NCBI GenBank assembly: GCA_037447655.1
Contig: JBBHKE010003570.1
Coordinates: 165,981-229,980 of the forward strand
Origin: Zygnema cylindricum
Lineage: Eukaryota > Streptophyta > Zygnematophyceae > Zygnematales > Zygnemataceae
Length of the DNA: 64,000 bases
Reading direction: 5' to 3'
Position numbers and translations under genes: made by a program. The notes under the pieces are model-generated. The model did no database searches and had not been told where the DNA came from. It worked only from the letters and a program-made list of their open reading frames with translations. Below, one piece after another: positions 35,392-47,736 of the stretch (position 1 is the stretch's first letter; every line of letters begins with the position of its first letter).

Positions 35392-35918
35392 CACAATAAT
35401 TGTGATTTTCTTTACCCGTCACGCGGTGAGACGTTCGAAGATCTACCTTCCGTCCTTAGTAGTTGTGGTCTCTTCTTCTTCTTCTTCACGTGGACGTTCC
35501 ATGCAAAACCTCACAACTTAACGAAAAGCGCCAAAAAGTGTTTCCGAGCTATTCAGCGTAGTAGACAAGCTCCGACGTACAGTTTGAAAACCAGATGGAA
35601 CGGGAGATTACGTTCGAAAGGACGTATCCTTGTTTTTTGTTTACTCGAAGCTATTGGACGTCCCACTACCTGAAGGTATACTCTCGTGGTTTTTTTGGAG
35701 GTTATTTCCTTCGCGGACTTTTTTTCTTACATCGACTCCTTTCGGCCTAAAAGTTGATGTTGGAAACTTTTGTGAAGTTGTAGTTGAAAATCCGGCTTTC
35801 CTCAGCTACATTCTTTTTTTCAGGCGCTTCCTTTATTGGAGGTTTTTTTGGTGCTCTCATATGGAAGTCCATCACCCTGCAGGTTATCGAAGCTCATTTG
35901 TTTTTTGTTCCTATGCAG

Positions 35919-37540
35919 GAAAGCTTGCATTAGAGGGCAAGGTAGACCAAAAGTTTGACATGCAGCCTCGAACAGATGATGCGACTTATCGAGCCTTTGT
36001 GAAAAACCGCGAAAAGCAATTCAACACTCCAAAACGTACCTTGCAGGTGCACTTCTTCTTCTTCTTCTCTGGTGTTGATGATTCCTGCCTTCCATCTAGA
36101 AGCTTGCAGAGTGGCGCACTGCCCATTTCTTTTAGTGTTAATAACACTAATTTGATCGTGACTTTTTTTGGACGAAAAATCCTAAAATAGTGTTAATCCT
36201 TCTGTTTAAGGGAGTGCCGGTGTTCGATCGCCACTGTATCATGTTTCATGTCTCATTGCCGCGGTATTGTTGCTTTGACTGTCGACAGCTGTTTCTCTCA
36301 TTTGTTTTATTGTTTGCATTCGTGTAAGTGCCATCAGTCCGTTTGTAAGTCCTTAATGCCCACTTTTGAGTGGACAAGTACCTCATTAGAGTGTACTTCT
36401 TGACAGGACATGTTTTGTTATTCTCTGCTTTGGTGGAGACCGCAAAGCCAAAGAATGTAATGAACTGCATTTGAAGAATTGGCAATTGTTGCCGACCTGC
36501 TATTTTTGTTTTGAATCAGTTACGTATTGCCGTTGATGGTGCCAGTCCTTGGAATAGTTTTCTCTTTTTCATTAGCATTTTTTTGTCTTTCAAACTTCTA
36601 GCCTCTTTACTGGATAACTGTGAATCGATATTAGAGTAAAGATATTATGAGCTCTGTGTCTATATTAGTGTTCTTAATTCTGTAATGTGGCTGATTTTGA
36701 ACCTTTTAATGAAATTAGCGTCAAGAAAAAAACATTTCTTGTTATCAATGCTACTTTGTGGTCAGAGGGCAAAAAGATTTGGCACCATTTTAGGGTCGTT
36801 AACGCTCATAACGATTTGTCGGTGTCTAAGAGGACACTCACTTTTAAAGAGCCGGCTATCTGTCTACCGACAACTCCCTTAACCTCCCATTGGACTTCTA
36901 TTTCATCCAGGTCATTGTGCCTGCCAGTACGACACCACTGCCCATGAACAATTCTTTTGTGAGTTGCACTGAACTTTTCTGAAGGCTTTGCCTGTTTTAA
37001 TTGAATTGCTCTCAGACCCAGATTTTGGACGTAGAGATTAGTGGCTTTGCAATTAAGAAAGTTAATGTGCATGGAAAGGGGGCTTGGACTTGAAGTGGTA
37101 ACATTTGCCGTTTAGTTTTGAAGTTCTGATGGAGTGAACATTGTGTCTTACAGAGACCTTTAGGGAAAGCGCCTCCACCTGTCAAAGCTTCCGACAAGAA
37201 AAATGTCCGAATGGATGGCGAAGCGTTGCGCACATTGCTGTTTAGACTTTTTGAAGGGCAACCGTACTGGGGCATGAGGCAACTGACAGAGGCAACCCAA
37301 CAGCCAACGGTACAACCTCACTTTTTACAATGTTTGTTATTATCTTTGTTCATCTGTTTTTTAGCATTATGTATGTTCTTCTTATGTTACATTGTGATTG
37401 CTTGTCTATTTCTACAGAGTTTTTTGAAGGAAACGTTAACAACGCTTTGCAATTACAATAGGAGGGGTAACCACCAGGGTATGTATGAACTCAAAGATGA
37501 GTACAAGAAACATGTGCAAGATGATAATACAACAGCGTAA
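35919..37540 (+). CDS. Transcription initiation factor TFIIF subunit beta (RAP30), C-terminal exons
   Basis: TFIIF beta binds RNA polymerase II with RAP74 and helps it enter the promoter complex in the nucleus. Four exons fit: 35919-36046, 36911-36958, 37154-37309 and 37418-37540 (TAA), all with GT…AG borders; the last three junctions are phase 0. They give about 151 residues. GKLALEGKVDQKFDM is the conserved middle segment. FRLFEGQPYWGMRQLTEATQ and SFLKETLTTLCNYNRRGNHQ then GMYELKDEYKKHV form the C-terminal winged-helix DNA-binding domain. The first exon starts in phase 1, so more exons must precede it; the N-terminal dimerisation half was not found in this window, whose 31.7-35.4 kb is repeats plus a gap. 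It is either an interrupted gene with a very long intron or a 5'-truncated copy. It converges on the zinc-knuckle gene with 373 bp between stops. Confidence 0.85.
36132..36150. repeat. Palindromic M-family remnant in TFIIF beta intron
   Basis: TTAGTGTTAATAACACTAA is an 8-bp-arm palindrome identical to the core of the remnant in the carrier intron (57774-57814). Confidence 0.6.
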
Positions 37541-37913
37541 ATAATTGTAATTAGATTGAAAATCAAGCAATGACAAAGTTATTCTTCACCATTCAATTGT
37601 TACCTTGCCAACTTTTTGCAAAAACAATTGTAGGGACAAATTATTAGCAAAGCTGACATGCGACAAGTGTCGTGCAATTGTATATGATTGTAATAGCATG
37701 AAGTAAATCAATGGCGATTTTTTTTTGTCCATTTGATACATGTCACAGTCTACTCAATTCCAACACGACAATTTACCATCTCTGTCATGGATGTTAAGAA
37801 GAATACAAAGTAACTGTCAAGAGGACAGGGTCTTTGTAAATAATAGTATTAAGGTCATATACTGATCCGTGGAAAAAATATTACTCTCCATCCATTTTTC
37901 ATCTCAAATTACT
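37541..37913. other. Convergent 3' intergenic region
   Basis: 373 bp between the TFIIF beta stop and the stop of the minus-strand zinc-knuckle gene. It must hold both 3' ends; I do not see a clear canonical poly(A) signal for either. Confidence 0.5.
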
Positions 37914-40900
37914 TCACTTATTTCTTCCAGCTACGTAAGGCCGGTGATTATGCAGTTGAGACTGCTGTTGCCACTGGTTGTAACTCAGAATCTGGTCTTG
38001 GCTGTGGTTCATTGAACTCTCCTGTTGATGGTAACTCAATGGCGGAGACCTCAGTTGCAAATGAGAAGGAAGAAAAACAGGAAGAGGAACAGGAGGAGGA
38101 ACAGGAAGAGGACGAGCATGTGCCTGATGAAACGTGCCAAAGACAAATGGAGTTTGCCTAACGGGCATAGCAGTAGTTTGTTGCGTATACCTGCCAAGCA
38201 TCCCTACATTTGAAGTTTGAAGAAGTTGAATTGGATACACTGGATAAGTGCGTTGGAGATCAGTTCTAGTGCTACCATATGGTCGTCCGTGTGCTTGAGC
38301 ATCAGACACAGAGGACCGTGTGGAACTGGGGACAAAAGGGTCGTATGTTTCGTTTCCCTTGGTTGCCCCCGGAACAGATTTCGAGCCATAGTTTTCCTTT
38401 ATCGGCTCTGCTTTCGTGGTCGATTTTGAGGGATATGCTTGGCCGTTCTGGCAAACAAAACAATTGGTAAATTTAGTAATATATATAGCTAGCAATGGCC
38501 ACAAAAGGACATCCGCAAAATAAAGAGGAATAAGGAAGAACATTTCAAGCAGGGTTCAAAAAAAGGCAACAATATTAAATAAGAGCAACCACAAGGGGCA
38601 TCATAGTTTATCTGGCATAAATTTTGGAAATAACCAAACATATTTTTTTTTTTTGGAACATGACACATTGATGGCTAGATTGAAAAAACTGCGCGATTCC
38701 AAATAATGATCCAACTCCACTAGTAATAGCTACAAATATTCACAAAATTATTTGCTCACAAATATCTTCCCATCGTTGGTTTTTAACCAGGTAACGCGCA
38801 TTCATCATATCACCATGTGAAGACTTGCCAAACAAAACTTAAAAATTCAGGAAATGGAAAAAACTGAAAACATGCCAGAAACCAGTGAAGTATATTTTAG
38901 TACACGTGAACCATGCAGGCTGTTAAAAGTAAAATGAAACCATCCCCAACAAACCAGACCCTCCCATCGATACGCAAAAGGTTCCCTCAGTACCTGAAAA
39001 GCTCATGTAAAGCCAAAGTTTCCACATGGTTGGCATCTAACACGTCCAAACATCCACATAATATCAATTATTTTCTGTTTGAAAAAAACAAATACTGGTG
39101 GAGTTCAATTGAAACAAACCCACCTGTTGCTGCCCTGTTTCCTTCCTCCGACAGGCGAATGCAATGTGGCCTTCTTTCCCGCAGCTGAAGCACCTTTGCG
39201 AGGGTTTCTCTTCCGTCGCTTGTGAGGATGATCGTGACCTTGTCCCCTACCCCCCCCAACCCGTGTGATTGCCCCCGTCTGCAAACTTTCTTCAGACTGT
39301 GTACATCACACCACGATACATACCTCCTACATTTTCCTTCATCCACCTCACAATTAAGAAGATATTGACATGTAACAGCCTTTCGTGACAATGTTGCTCC
39401 TTTAAGACAGGCATCCTTACTGCTAGTTGCAACACCAGAAGTTGTTTACAAATGGACGATAGTAAGAACCACCCAAGTTTTAAGCACCTGCGTTTGTGAC
39501 CGTTCGTTTGCCTTACTGCAGCCTCGTGCAAAATGGCCACCCTCCCCACAAATGTAACAAGTCTGTAAATTGATTTGCTCTCCTTCCTTCACCGCTCGAC
39601 GGGGACGAGCACAGCCCTGCAGCCAAAGCAAATAATACGTTATGTTTGGAACCGCTTAAACAAAAATCCGACAAATTGATGCAGACAAACTGAACCGTGT
39701 AAAAACCAGAAAACCATTGAAAAAGACCTGGTTGCCCCATTGGTTAAATTCTGCACACATTGTTACTGATTTTCACAGATTTGTTGTACAACTGGACAAT
39801 TAAACATCGTTATCTTGTAGTTTTGCCTTTTGGCTTACATACACCTAAAAATCGATTTTAACCAGGTTTGGATTGATGAAACTGATCGAAACAAATACAA
39901 AATGGCCGAGCAGAGCCAACTTGACTATAATCTCTGACGAATAAATAGGAACCGAACTGCTAAAAAATAGGTTAACGTCGTTTCGGCCAAAGTGGGCCCA
40001 GTGCTATGCAAACACCCTATTGGTTCCATACTTTGTACTCTCATATTCCATACTTCCGTACATCATTTCGAATCATATTTGGCGTCGTCGGACAAAACCG
40101 AACGGTTAATGAAATTGCCAGAACTAAAACAAAACAGCTCAAAACCGATAATTTCTACTCAAATCAAATTACCAAAACATGCTTAGCTCAACTCGGTTCG
40201 ATTTATCTTCAAACCGAGCCAAGCAACACTGGAGAGTTGCACATTGATGACCAAACCCGAAACACGCACATCGAAAATTTTGCGATTTATCATTATCGCA
40301 GTACATTGTGCATTTTATAAAAATGGTCAGCAACTAAGAAAAAGAAAAAAAGACATGCTGGACAATGCCATAGTGAAACTCCAATTACAAACCCTATAAC
40401 ATGTTTCAAGCAATGCTTCAAACATTCTTCCTTTGCCCGTCCAGCCCATCAATTTCTAGCTATGTCACCCCTTCAAACTTTTCCAAGTCACAGTACAGTC
40501 ACCAATTTTGTTCTTTGCCTCACCTCTCCTGTGTGTCCCACATTGCCACAACTATAACACGTTACTTCTTCGGGTGCCTCCAATGAGATATTGGCGCATG
40601 AGAGGTGACCTCTTTTCCGACAAATAAAGCACTCCACAAGCTGCATGCCGCCCCCTCTGGCTCCCCAGGTTAGAGGAGCCCTAGTGCTCTCAATGGGATG
40701 CTGTTAAAACCTAATAAGCTGTAAAACCCATATGCAATCGACTAAGTTTAGTACCTTAAGGAGGATCTGAGTGCACATGTTGCCCATAGGTATGTCGTGT
40801 TTGAGGTTCCTGAAACATACTCGTCAACTTTACAAGTTACGATAAGCCCACGTGTGCCCCAAACATAGCATAAGGAGCCGAGCTGAAACTTGCCTTAAGG

Positions 40901-43900
40901 TCTTCCTGGTCGTAGTCTCGGTTACACTTAGTTGCTTCATGACCAGATCGACCACATCGCATGCAAAAATTTTCCTTTCTTGTAGTGCCCTCTTCGCCCA
41001 AAGAGTCTCGATTGGGGCAATCGCGAGACACGTGTCCGACTTTGCTGCAAATCTTACAGTGATCCTTCTGTTCATGCACAAAAATTGCAGTCAAGCCCAA
41101 CAATCTCCCAACCTCCAAGGTTACTCGTCGAATAGATCCCCATTTATGGCAATTATGTCAGCCAGAGGCCCTGAAAACTGAGCCACCAATATTGTTGCAA
41201 TATCCTTTACAACGAAGGAGGAGATTAAGTCGGCCAGCTCTGATACTGTCAATAAACTACTTCAGAAGTTGAGGACTGGAAAATATCACCAACGCACACC
41301 ACTCTCGCACCTGAGGACAATTGAATCCATCGTGACCAAGCTGACTGCACACAAAGCAAGGTCGAGAAGAGGCAGCTTCGGTGCAATCTTGAGAATGATG
41401 GCCTGGTTCTCCACAGCGATAGCATTTGTCTTCAGCAAAACTGAAATACCTTGGTTGCCTCTGCAATACCAACAAACTTAACATTCAAAAAAAAGAACTG
41501 AATTTCAGAACTTTCCAAACTTTCTGACCTTTCAGAACTTATAGCGACAGATGTTCTCGAGACCTAGGTAACACAAAAAATCTCATGCTTACTATTTTTA
41601 GACCTTCATATGTTTTTTCCATTTTCAGTAATGGGGTTGCTGATCTGATAACCAATTACCGACCCGATATACATATCAAATTTATCGTCTCGATAAAGAA
41701 AGAAAAAAGTACATAAAGAAAAAGACCATACACTACAACCAAGAGACAAATTAACATATTTCGACTTCCAAAACACAAAAGACTGCTGAAGGGCGAAAAG
41801 GACAAATTTGACAACCTGCAAAATTGAGGCACACAATTCATAAACATAAGTGGACAAGTCATGAGTCAGCAAGCTCCGGGTAGAGTGCTTTCAGTACATT
41901 TTGCACTAATCCGTACGCACCGAAAATATTCGCATTCAGGACCAATATATGTACATGGACATCATTGTCCCTGATTGTTGTCGACTCTTACTATTTACCT
42001 TCTTTAGAAATTACGGACATGTTTTTGTTTGCACATCAACAAGAAGTATGCCAGTTTGATTGAACTTTTAAATATTACAGGCAGGTAGTCATAAAGGCAC
42101 ATCAATTTGAAAACCTGACAAAAAAAAGGGGGGTATTTCAGGAAATATTGAGACGTTTTGTTAACCATTTTCAAAGTTGGCAAAATTGTTCCCAAATGCC
42201 GATCAGTAAGTGTTTCTATTAATCTCATGGGTAGAAAAGTTAAAAGCGATTCAATAGGTTATTCTGATGTGCTTTGGCAGAATATATCAGATTTTGAAGG
42301 CCATGTATTGTCCAAAACCGAAACCGTAAAAAGGAAGAAGAAAAGCGTAACTTCCAACTGCCGTAAAAAAAAAAGCATAACAGATACCCTTTATTTACTG
42401 ATTAACATAGCAGTCTGGTGAAGAAGAGTAAGCTATAGAATTAACATCAAGAGACGGTAGAATCTCACCAAAAGCCTGTTCATTTCAAGGTTGTTCTCCA
42501 TTCCATTTTTTAATGGTGGAGATGCCATGCTGATGAACTCTACGGATTTCTCACCAGTGCCAGCCACCAATCCATTTTCCTGGGCCGGCTCACTTGCAGT
42601 TTTCTTTTTCTGAAATGCAGGCAGGGAGGAAAATATTTCACAACATTAACTAGGCTTGCTATCCATGTGAGCCGAAAACAAACTGAGAGTCTACTACATC
42701 ATAACCAATAGCCACAGGACAACTTTCCTCGTTCAACTATTTGAAGTAAAACCTCAAAAAGACAGGCAACTTCGTGAGACCTCAACAGGAAGTGTAAACA
42801 TAAAAATGTTTCATGTTTGTGCACAGAATATTCAACCATAAAAGTCAATCTGTTGCAAACCTTTGAAGCTTCACCACCAGTTACCAAAAGCTGAGAAAAA
42901 CAACTAAATTTCGTTTGCTTCAAAAATGATTGACAAATATTTGTGGATAGGCAGGAAAATGAGCAAATGAGCACCAACATATAAACCAAACTACTGCATA
43001 CAGACGCAGGCTACGCAAGAAGGTCTTTCTAGATGGAAGCCAAAGAGACCTTCAGGTATTCACCAACGAACAGGAAGCTGTTGCCATACATGTGCCCAAC
43101 AAAGTGACAGCAGTTTATGAACATGGAAGATTCAGCAACTTAGCCATATATTCAGTACTTCAAGTAGCAAACCTTCCTCCATCTCACAATGAGAACTTAC
43201 ATGCTTTCCTTCAAGAAAGAAAATCGTCCAAAATGAAAGCCAGAGCTTCGAACCCAATGCAACTGCCTATACCAGATTTACTAGATTTCACACGGTGCAC
43301 CCACAGCCATTACTGCTATTGTAATCAGTAAATAGTATCTGGTAGGGCCCACCTAAGACCTTAGAGTAAACTTTATTTCAATTCCGGAACAATACAATGC
43401 AGATGACACACAGTTCAAAAGTGTGACAATGGGTGGAAACACTATATATGGTGACCCCATATTATTTGCGTATTACACGGGTTTTCTGCTTATAATACCT
43501 GTTTTGTATGGGTCGTCACATATAGGGTTTCTATACCTTTTCGCACATTAAAAAATACGATATGACACTAACAATAAGCAGACTGACTCGGAATCAGCAA
43601 AATACTAGACCAAATTCAACCTATAAAAGCTCCAATATTAAACACATATACATGCAAAAAGTTGCCTCCTATGCATTAACATTTAAAAAGAATTTGTGAA
43701 CGGTTTTAAACAGAGCAACAATGATTGTACCTTCTTCTTCTTCTTCTTCTTCTTTTCTTTTTTCACCGCGTCTGAGTTTTCCGATGGTTTTTCTTCCTCT
43801 TCCTTTTGCGTTATCCCATCATTATTTTCTGCAGTGTCACTACTGTTAGCCTTAATCTTCACGCGAGCTTTTTCCAAAATCTCAACTGTGAGATCTTCAT

Positions 43901-43988
43901 CACCTCCAGAGTCAGCAGTTACTTCCTTCTTCCCCACAGGAGTTTTGACACCTGACTTTCTCCGCCTTTTGAGCGATTCACCAGCCAT
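37914..43988 (-). CDS. CCHC zinc-knuckle protein, AIR1/AIR2 / ZCCHC7-like
   Basis: Eight exons on the minus strand: 43988-43731, 42609-42469, 41460-41311, 41067-40894, 40640-40524, 39616-39488, 39246-39124 and 38447-37914. All junctions are phase 0; the total is 541 residues. The acidic/Lys-rich N-terminus (to about residue 133) is followed by eight knuckles of type C-x2-C-x4-H-x4-C: CYRCGEPGHHSQDC, CFVCSQLGHDGFNC, CKICSKVGHVSRDC, CMRCGRSGHEATKC, CFICRKRGHLSCAN (last Cys displaced), CYSCGNVGHTGEGC, CYICGEGGHFARGC and CFSCGKEGHIAFAC. A 177-residue Gln/Pro-rich tail ends the protein. The knuckle order, the odd fifth knuckle and the DYDQEDLK linker match the plant family of Arabidopsis At3g43590 from memory. 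Yeast AIR and human ZCCHC7 relatives act in TRAMP-type nuclear RNA surveillance, so that role is inferred. Intron 4 is GC-AG. The exon 7 acceptor follows a G-run and is the least certain. ATG 43988 is the first in frame. Confidence 0.88.
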
Positions 43989-44039
43989 GGATTCGACCAA
44001 ACTGGACTAATCCTTAACTCTTCCTGCCGCTCAGTTGTA

Positions 44040-44210
44040 GTTCCGGGTTTCATTACTGTACTGTACTGTACAGTACTGTAGCTTTCACTACAGTACCAAT
44101 GGGTTTTCTGTACTAAACCAACGTGGCGTGGCGTTACTGTGGTATAGTACAGTACAGTACTGTACAGTATAGTAAGTACAGTAAATTACAGTAAAGTAGG
44201 CCGACGTGGC
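44040..44210 (-). promoter_or_regulatory. Upstream region of the zinc-knuckle gene with TACTG/CAGTA palindromes
   Basis: Starting 50-70 bp before the ATG there are two clusters of CTGTACTGTACTGTACAGTA-like units (about 44057-44084 and 44147-44172). Each is self-complementary, and CAGTA repeats run to 44200. Copies of GACGTGGCG and AACGTGGCG are interspersed. No TATA box is evident. It may be promoter DNA or a small palindromic repeat inserted in it. Confidence 0.45.
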
Positions 44211-44303
44211 GAAGAACCTCTAATTTGTTTCATACACGTTGTGGGCGTATGCATGAAAAAAAGTGAGAGCTATCTTCGCCTTGTTATATTGCTATTTTCC
44301 ATA

Positions 44304-44841
44304 GTTCAAAAGTAGGCGTTTTTATGGTAGGCCTTTGGTAGGCGCACAAAACTTGGCACTAAACTCGCGTAGAGTAGGCATACTGTATGGGTGTGCGCTG
44401 TGGACACTATTGTACGGACATACGAATCTGACGTATGATCATAGTTCAGCGCACGCCGACGGACGAAATTTTTAAGCGAACTAAAACACGCGGACGTTCA
44501 AAATTGCAGACGCTAACATGACAGATAGTCCTTTCGTAAGTTGTGTTATGGGCTTTTCATGTGATCTTCTTAGATCTCTACTTTGACCAGCGACCGTCCG
44601 ATCGCCTGAATCTGACAGTTTAAAAAAGTTTTACCTCAAAACTCACAGAATTTTTTTTTTTGTCCGATTTTTTTTCAAAATTTAGATCTGACGTTTAATT
44701 CTCTATCGATCGATGTGCGACTCAACCCTGTAACTTTTTTTTTTCATTTTTCGACCAATACAATATGGGTCTTAAGGGCATATTGTATGTTTTGCATACA
44801 ATAGGCATATTGTATGGGCCTACTTTCACCTACTTTTGAAC
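44304..44841. mobile_element. TA-target element with GTTCAAAAGTAGG ends
   Basis: GTTCAAAAGTAGG at 44304 and CCTACTTTTGAAC ending at 44841 are perfect inverted ends, each next to TA. Both the 538-bp size and the TA target suit a mariner-like non-autonomous element. There is no coding frame. Confidence 0.6.
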
Positions 44842-45158
44842 TATACTATTTTCGCCTTATTTTACCCTATGTACGTAATCGTACAATAATTCGTACAGAC
44901 TCAACAAATTACAACTGTGTTTGTACTCAGATTCACGGTGTGGGTGGGAAAAAGACAAAACCAAGATAATGAGTTTTTATTCGGTCTGGACAATGTCAAT
45001 TTATCCAGCCAATCAGGATTTGTGCACGGAACGGCGTGCTTAAAGCATGCCACGTCTGATCCTTAAGCGTGATAAACATCAACATCCTGTCACGTTTTGC
45101 AAGGAATTATCCACACTGACAAAAAGTAAATTGAAACTTGACCTTATTGTCTTTTTAG

Positions 45159-45840
45159 TAGTGTTGTGTATCGGTAAGGATTTGCCGATAACCGATATGA
45201 ACCTTTTTTCGAGTACCCGATAATCGATATATTGGTACGATATATCGCTATCGGTATTATCGCCGATAAATACCCGATATTTATCGGTTTTATCGGCGAT
45301 AACACCGATATCGATAACTATCGGCGATATATGTACGGACCGTACACACAAATGTACGGTCAGTACACTGAACTGTACGTCTTATTCCCCGAACCCGCTC
45401 TACTCACAACCCCTATCTACTGAGGTGTCTTCCAATCAGATCACTATTATTGTACAGTTGTACAAGTACAGAAGGTAAAGTAGCCGCCATGAGGTGTGTA
45501 CGGTTTTGGTACGGATACAATAAAACGATGTACCTTTCACATCCGACGCCATGGCTTTGTCCCTTTCTTCCTTGGGATCCACTAGAGACCTGCCACGTGT
45601 CAATTTGTCGGCTTTTTTGGCGTAAGCCGCCAAAAGAGCCATTCCGGGATGCCGGCGCTCACGCTGGCCGTCGGTTTTCTCATTCCAAGTCGTCCGTTCG
45701 ATTCAGGCGGCGCTCAAAATGTTGTTTTGCGTCCATTGTACTTTATGTCCGCCGTCCTTTTCCCATTCCATGTTCATCAATTTTTCGGTACAATGCTGTA
45801 CGATTCTGTAAAATTTCTGTTTAGTTAACTGGCCAGCGTT
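45159..45840. mobile_element. Truncated hAT element (family T)
   Basis: It starts TAGTGTTGTGTATCGGTAAGG and continues with CGATA-rich sequence matching the right end of 48428-49322 in reverse, including the shared GCCATGGCTTTGTCCC and CCATTCCRAGTCGTCCG body. The match fades near 45840 and no second end or repeat of the left flank CTTTTTAG is found. Confidence 0.6.
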
Positions 45841-46160
45841 TTATATGCTGCGTGTACCATAAATATTTTCAGTTAAAAAAATGCTATAACATCATGCAGA
45901 AACCGTACCTATTTCTATGTATCCGACTTGATCAAAATAATTTTCAGTATGAGTCAAAAATTTATACCTATTTCCGTCGATGAATGTAAAACTTTCAATT
46001 CAGCCCGCAATCTTAGTAGCTGAAAGAGTTTGACCAAAAGATTTAATACGGTACCAATGACAAATCTTTCACTGTTCTGTACTATACCGCAGGGCCAATT
46101 TCGCTATCTGGTGTGTATTTGTAATTGGAAACGAACTTTAATCTGCCGAAGGTCGAATTA

Positions 46161-47105
46161 GGGTGTGTCCCCATGTGTTCAAGTAAGGGTTTTTTCCCGT
46201 CGTTTTCACAGAAAATGGGACTTCCAGCGAGAAAATATTACGCCGTACGAAAGTGGGCAAAAACACAAGTACATTTTGCGTCATCTTGGAACTTGGAAGG
46301 TACGGTAGTTTGGCGTTATTATCATCGCGACCCACTTCCAGCTCATCTTCACACTTGCACTGGAATCAAATCGCGACTTGATTTTTATCAAAGTATTACC
46401 CTATTGACGAATAGAAAACCGGGATTGCACGCGTCAAACGTTATCAAAAAATTTGAGCGACGGAGAGTACACTCTATTTTTTCCCCTGCTCGTCACGCGC
46501 ATGTACGTACGAAAATGACGAGCATGTACGTAAAAAAATCGTTGGGGTCTCAGACCTCCACTTTCATTCATGGGTCCTTTGCAAAATTTTAAGTCGTCCT
46601 CGTCTCTATCCCTCTTTCTCACTCGACCTCTCTTCTTCCTCTCTTGTTTACACTAGATGCAGCAATAATAGTATCAAATGAAAGATATATATAATTTTTT
46701 AATGTTTTTGCTCTAAGTTTGATGGCATATCGAATGATAAAAGATAAGAAAACGAAATCGGGAAGCCATGGCGGAAAATCTACGTACTGATGACGTCACA
46801 TGGTAGCATGACTTCGCAATGTCACAAAACCCTAAACATCTACAACGTCACAAACACTCGACGTCTATAACCGTCGTCGTTTTTGTAAACGTCACCAATT
46901 TTAAGAAGTTTCGTAGTTTCGAAGTCGTCTACATTTCGTATCGTAGACTGTGACACATTTTGTAAACGTCTACAACTGTCACATATTTGAAGTAATGAAG
47001 GCACAAGTAATGATTAGCATAGACACACTTTGAAAAGTACACCGTAAAATCTGCATTATAATCCAAAGTAACCATTCAAAGTTTACATTACATGGGAACA
47101 CGCCC
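46161..47105. mobile_element. Harbinger-like miniature element (H family, copy 2)
   Basis: Ends GGGTGTGTCCCCATGT and ACATGGGAACACGCCC are inverted with two mismatches. TTA is duplicated at 46158-46160 and 47106-47108, the TWA target of PIF/Harbinger elements. No transposase frame is present; the 945-bp body resembles 22185-23122. Confidence 0.8.
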
Positions 47106-47108
47106 TTA

Positions 47109-47641
47109 GGGTATATCTACATGCGCCAAAGTAAGAGCTTTTTTTTGTCGTTTTCCTCTAAAATTTAGCAACGTATCGCGTAAGCTTCAACCGTACAAAA
47201 TAATATAAAAAAGGAGAAGTGCATTTTGTGTCATCATCGAACTTAGCATATACTACATGTTGTCATCTTGTGTTTTTCGACCCACGACCACGACAAGCAT
47301 CATCATCTTCAAACTTTTTATGGCGTTCAGTACGAGGAGAAAAAAATACACAGCTGGTTTTTTTTGTCTGTTTGCGTCCGATACTGTTTTTTTTCAAAGA
47401 GGTCTCAAGATTCCGATGTCGACCGTGACGCAAAGGCAAAGCGCATCTTCTTCAACCGTGAGACAACACAGGCTGCAAAGCGGTACGTCTACAATGTCAC
47501 GGATAATCATGCGACGTCACAAGCAACTACAAAAAATGACGTGCATCATCACAGATTGTAGATGTTGACAGTCGTCACGCGAGCATTGTCAACGTATACA
47601 ATCGTCACACCCTTAAGTAACAATTTCGTTGCTACACACTT
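47109..47641. mobile_element. H-family copy 3, right end lost
   Basis: It begins GGGTATATCTACATGCGCC directly after the TTA that ends copy 2. Its body (GACGCAAAGGCAAAGCGCATCTTCTT to GTCACACCCTTAAGTAAC) matches copies at 48210 and 52440. The last ~70 bp are replaced by another piece of the family starting at 47642 in inverse orientation. Confidence 0.6.
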
Positions 47642-47736
47642 TAGGGTATGTCCCCATGTTATTATAACTTAGCGAGCTTACTTTGTATTTTAGCGCGGAT
47701 TCGTCGGACCTGGTTTTCAAGTTTCCCTATGTGTAA

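Noticed and set aside
35593-35918. Candidate first exons for TFIIF beta (frames from 35595 or 35630)
   Set aside because: Splice-like sites exist but the peptides do not resemble the RAP30 N-terminus.
39125-39300. Alternative exon 7 acceptor TTTGCAG at about 39290 in the zinc-knuckle gene
   Set aside because: It would read the CFSCGKEGH knuckle in the wrong frame; the TAG acceptor at 39247-39249 keeps phase and knuckle.
43015-43331. Open frame in intron 1 of the zinc-knuckle gene (QVFTNEQEAVAIHVPNK…)
   Set aside because: On the opposite strand from the host gene, no recognised family, no splice context; possibly an old insertion, not enough to call.
46125-46592. 155-codon frame in a Harbinger-like element
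   Set aside because: No transposase motif, and it is not conserved in the other copies of the family.
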